From assembly GCA_022839445.1 (NCBI GenBank), contig JALHFC010000047.1:1-14903 (forward strand): DNA of 14,903 bases, written 5' to 3'. Shown one piece after another: positions 12,876 to 14,903 of the stretch. Positions within the stretch are counted from its first letter, which is position 1; each line of letters starts with the position of its first letter. The stretch comes from Pelotomaculum sp. GTDB taxonomy: Bacteria > Bacillota > Desulfotomaculia > Desulfotomaculales > Pelotomaculaceae. The translations under genes and the position numbers were made by a program. The notes beneath the pieces were generated by a model. The model made no database searches. It saw only the letters and a program-made list of their open reading frames with translations, and was not told the DNA's origin.

Positions 12876-13502
12876 TTGGCAAGATACACGGACCCGGTTT
12901 GCAGGCTTTGCCGTCGGGAAGGCTCGAAACTTTATCTTAAAGGGGACAGGTGTTATACTCCCAAATGCGCCGTTGACCGCCGGGCATATGCTCCGGGTCA
13001 GCATGGTCAGGGTCGCAAGAAAGTTTCGGAGTATGGCCTGCAGCTTAGGGAAAAACAAAAGGCCCGCAGGATGTACGGTATTCTCGAAGTACAGTTCAGG
13101 CGGTACTTCGATAGGGCGGAAAGGCAACCGGGCGTCACCGGTGAAAATCTTTTGCGCCTGTTGGAAAGGCGTTTGGATAACGTCATCTACCGGTTGGGAC
13201 TCGGGGCGTCCCGCAACGAGGCCAGGCAGCTGGTGCGCCACGGGCACTTTATTGTAAATGGCCGGAAGGTTAACATTCCTTCATTTTTAGTCCGGGTTGG
13301 TGATGTTATTACCGTCCGGGACAAAAGCCAGGAGTCACCCAGGGTAAAAGAGCTTTTGGACAGGGCGACCGATCACACTCCCCCCGCGTGGCTGGAATAC
13401 GAGGCCGACCAGGCAAAAGCACAAGTAGTTGCCCTCCCGGAACGGGATCAGATTGACGCTCCGATACAAGAACACTTGATCGTCGAAATGTATTCCAGGT
13501 AA
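12876..13502 (+). CDS. rpsD: 30S ribosomal protein S4, four-cysteine zinc form
   Basis: S4 starts assembly of the 16S rRNA 5' domain and influences decoding fidelity. The 208-residue product starts at TTG 12876 (MARYTDPVCRLCRREGSKLY) after AAGGAGGTG. It carries a zinc site with C9, C12, C26 and C31, as in Thermus. The S4 RNA-binding motif is at about residues 98-160 (RRLDNVIYRLGLGASRNEAR, QLVRHGHFIVNGRKVNIPSF). S4 of B. subtilis, made from a separate locus, lacks the cysteines; here the gene sits in the alpha cluster between rpsK and rpoA. Confidence 0.96.
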   Translation: MARYTDPVCRLCRREGSKLYLKGDRCYTPKCAVDRRAYAPGQHGQGRKKVSEYGLQLREKQKARRMYGILEVQFRRYFDRAERQPGVTGENLLRLLERRLDNVIYRLGLGASRNEARQLVRHGHFIVNGRKVNIPSFLVRVGDVITVRDKSQESPRVKELLDRATDHTPPAWLEYEADQAKAQVVALPERDQIDAPIQEHLIVEMYSR

Positions 13503-13511
13503 GAATTTGGT

Positions 13512-13542
13512 TTTTTGGTTGTTGACCATCAACCACCAAAAA
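13512..13542 (+). promoter_or_regulatory. Hairpin between rpsD and rpoA
   Basis: Two 13-base arms (TTTTTGGTTGTTG and CAACCACCAAAAA) pair with one mismatch around an ACCAT loop, directly before the GGGAGGG ribosome binding site of rpoA. There is no GC-rich stem plus T-run, so it is unlikely to terminate. It might tune rpoA translation or be an RNase site separating rpsD from rpoA. The role is inference. Confidence 0.4.
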
Positions 13543-13556
13543 GGGAGGGAACCGAT

Positions 13557-14504
13557 ATGCTGGAAATTGAGAAACCGAAAATAGAAACCGTTTTTATGAG
13601 TGAGGATAGCACCTATGGGAAATTTGTTGTCGAGCCCCTAGAAAGGGGTTATGGGATAACTTTAGGCAACTCATTGCGCCGTATCCTGCTATCATCGCTA
13701 CCCGGCGCTGCTGTTACTTCGGTTAAGATTGACGGTGTACTGCACGAGTTTTCGACTATACCGGGGGTTGTGGAAGATGTTACGGACATTATCTTGAATC
13801 TTAAAAGCCTTTGTTTAAAGTTATACAGCGACGAAGATAAAATATTAAGGATTGAGGCTATGGCACCGGGAGCAATCAGCGCGGGCGATATTATCCATGA
13901 CGCTGATGTAGAGATATTGAACCCGGACCTCCATATTGCTACCTTGGCCGATGGCAACAGGGTATTCATGGAAATAACTGTCTCTAAGGGACGGGGTTAT
14001 GTTTCTGCCGAGCGAAACAAAAAAGGCGATCACATCATCGGTGTTATTCCGGTGGATTCCGTTTTTACCCCGGTGAAAAAAGTGAACTACACCGTGGAAG
14101 ATACCCGGGTCGGCCAGATTACAGACTATGACAAGCTGACACTGGAGGTGTGGACGAACGGCAGTATCAAGCCCGACGAGGCTACCAGTCTTTCGGCCAA
14201 GATATTGAACGAGCACCTGCGCCTCTTTATCGGCTTGACTGAAACGGTGAGCGATGTAGAAATAATGGTGGAAAAGGAAGAAGAACAAAAAGACAAACTT
14301 CTGGAAATGACTATAGAGGAGCTCGATCTTTCAGTCCGTTCATATAACTGTTTGAAGCGGGCCGGGATCAATACGGTGGAGGAATTGATCCAGCGCAACG
14401 AGGAAGATATGATGAAAGTAAGGAATCTCGGCAAGAAGTCCCTGGAGGAAGTCGTAAACAAGCTTGATGAACTCAAGCTCTCGCTAAGAAAGGACGACGA
14501 GTAA
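13557..14504 (+). CDS. rpoA: DNA-directed RNA polymerase subunit alpha
   Basis: Alpha dimerises to nucleate RNA polymerase assembly, and its C-terminal domain contacts UP elements and activators. ATG 13557 (MLEIEKPKIETVF) follows AAGGGAGGGAA; the in-frame GTG at 13515 lies in the upstream hairpin and adds unrelated residues. The 315-residue product is full length. The N-terminal domain runs to about 235, with GYGITLGNSLRRILLSSLPG. A glutamate/lysine linker (EKEEEQKDK, about 239-247) is followed by the C-terminal domain with DLSVRSYNCLKRAGINTVEE. R261 in it matches the DNA-contacting R265 of E. coli, and KVRNLGKKSLEEV follows. Confidence 0.98.
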   Translation: MLEIEKPKIETVFMSEDSTYGKFVVEPLERGYGITLGNSLRRILLSSLPGAAVTSVKIDGVLHEFSTIPGVVEDVTDIILNLKSLCLKLYSDEDKILRIEAMAPGAISAGDIIHDADVEILNPDLHIATLADGNRVFMEITVSKGRGYVSAERNKKGDHIIGVIPVDSVFTPVKKVNYTVEDTRVGQITDYDKLTLEVWTNGSIKPDEATSLSAKILNEHLRLFIGLTETVSDVEIMVEKEEEQKDKLLEMTIEELDLSVRSYNCLKRAGINTVEELIQRNEEDMMKVRNLGKKSLEEVVNKLDELKLSLRKDDE

Positions 14505-14518
14505 GGGAGGACAAATAA

Positions 14519-14857
14519 TTGGGCTATCAAAAATTAGGTTTGAATACCGGTCATCGCAATGCTATGCTGCGCAACCTGGTGACATCACTTTTTCGCGATG
14601 AGCGGATTAATACAACGGAAGCCAGGGCCAAGGAAGTAAAGAGCATTGCTGAAAAGCTGGTTACAACCGCCAAGCAGGGCGACCTTGCGGCCAGGCGCCA
14701 GGCTTTAGCATATATATACGAAGAAAAAGTTGTCAAGAAACTGTTCAGTGAAATTGCGCCGAAATATGCGGATCGTCCCGGCGGTTATACGCGTGTGGTC
14801 CGAGTGGGACGGCGCCGCGGCGACGCGGCGGAGATGGTAATTCTAGAGCTGGTTTAA
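14519..14857 (+). CDS. rplQ: 50S ribosomal protein L17
   Basis: L17 lies near the exit tunnel and normally closes the alpha operon. The 112-residue product starts at TTG 14519 (MGYQKLGLNTGHRNAMLRNL) after GGGAGGA, has the signature TSLFRDERINTTEARAKEVK, and ends KYADRPGGYTRVVRVGRRRG then DAAEMVILELV. This is the common short bacterial form, complete within the window. Confidence 0.97.
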   Translation: MGYQKLGLNTGHRNAMLRNLVTSLFRDERINTTEARAKEVKSIAEKLVTTAKQGDLAARRQALAYIYEEKVVKKLFSEIAPKYADRPGGYTRVVRVGRRRGDAAEMVILELV

Positions 14858-14861
14858 GGAA

Positions 14862-14880
14862 GGGGGATACACCTTCCCGG
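14862..14880 (+). repeat. Left-end fragment of the dispersed repeat after rplQ
   Basis: Four bases after the rplQ stop, 19 bases match the left end of copy A (TGGGGACACACCTTCCCGG) at 17 positions. The remaining 23 bases of the window do not clearly continue the match, so it is either a fragment or a diverged copy cut by the window edge. Its GGAAGG and CCTTCC words can also form a small hairpin, but no T-run follows, so I do not call a terminator. Confidence 0.5.
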
Positions 14881-14903
14881 GTCGGGTGGTTAACAATCTA
14901 GTG

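Overview
This window is one uninterrupted stretch, all on the + strand, of the classical S10-spc-alpha ribosomal protein supercluster of a Gram-positive bacterium. It runs from rplD (L4), inside the S10 part, to rplQ (L17), the normal end of the alpha part. The order map - KOW-domain protein - infA - rpmJ, the zinc-binding S14 (type Z), the four-cysteine S4, the C+ L36, strong GGAGG ribosome binding sites and many GTG/TTG starts point to Firmicutes. The spore-forming Peptococcaceae (Desulfotomaculum/Pelotomaculum-like) are the best guess; this is inference from protein style, not a database result.

Layout. S10 part (61-4474): rplD, rplW, rplB, rpsS, rplV (broken), rpsC, rplP, rpmC, rpsQ (shortened). 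spc part (4523-10442): rplN, rplX, rplE, rpsN, rpsH, rplF, rplR, rpsE, rpmD, rplO, secY. Then map (10451), a KOW-domain RNA-binding protein, infA and rpmJ, followed by the alpha part rpsM, rpsK, rpsD, rpoA, rplQ. The adk gene usually found between secY and map is absent: only 8 bases separate them. Genes are tightly packed, some sharing or abutting stop and start codons, so the set is almost certainly read as one long transcript supplying ribosome assembly, the protein-export channel, N-terminal methionine removal, translation initiation and the RNA polymerase alpha subunit.

What is unusual. (1) A family of short dispersed repeats with inverted ends (left TGGGGACACACCTTCC, right GGAAGG-A/T-ATGTCCC) sits between genes at 3885-4238 (after rpmC) and 7753-8009 (in the end of rplR). 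Fragments lie directly after rplQ (14862-14880) and possibly before rplD (1-39). The copies replace the natural ends of L29 and L18; L18 gains about 76 repeat-encoded residues. (2) rplV has lost about 44 bp inside its conserved core, with a frameshift. rpsQ has lost about 51 bp in frame, including its signature motif. Both hit normally essential proteins, so either there are functional copies elsewhere, or the sequence carries assembly errors or recent lesions. (3) The KOW gene carries a perfect 22-bp palindrome in its 5' part.

I found no CRISPR array, tRNA, rRNA, transposase gene or new defence-type system. Apart from the repeats and lesions, this is a conserved housekeeping region. Comparisons with B. 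subtilis proteins were made from memory and should be confirmed by alignment.
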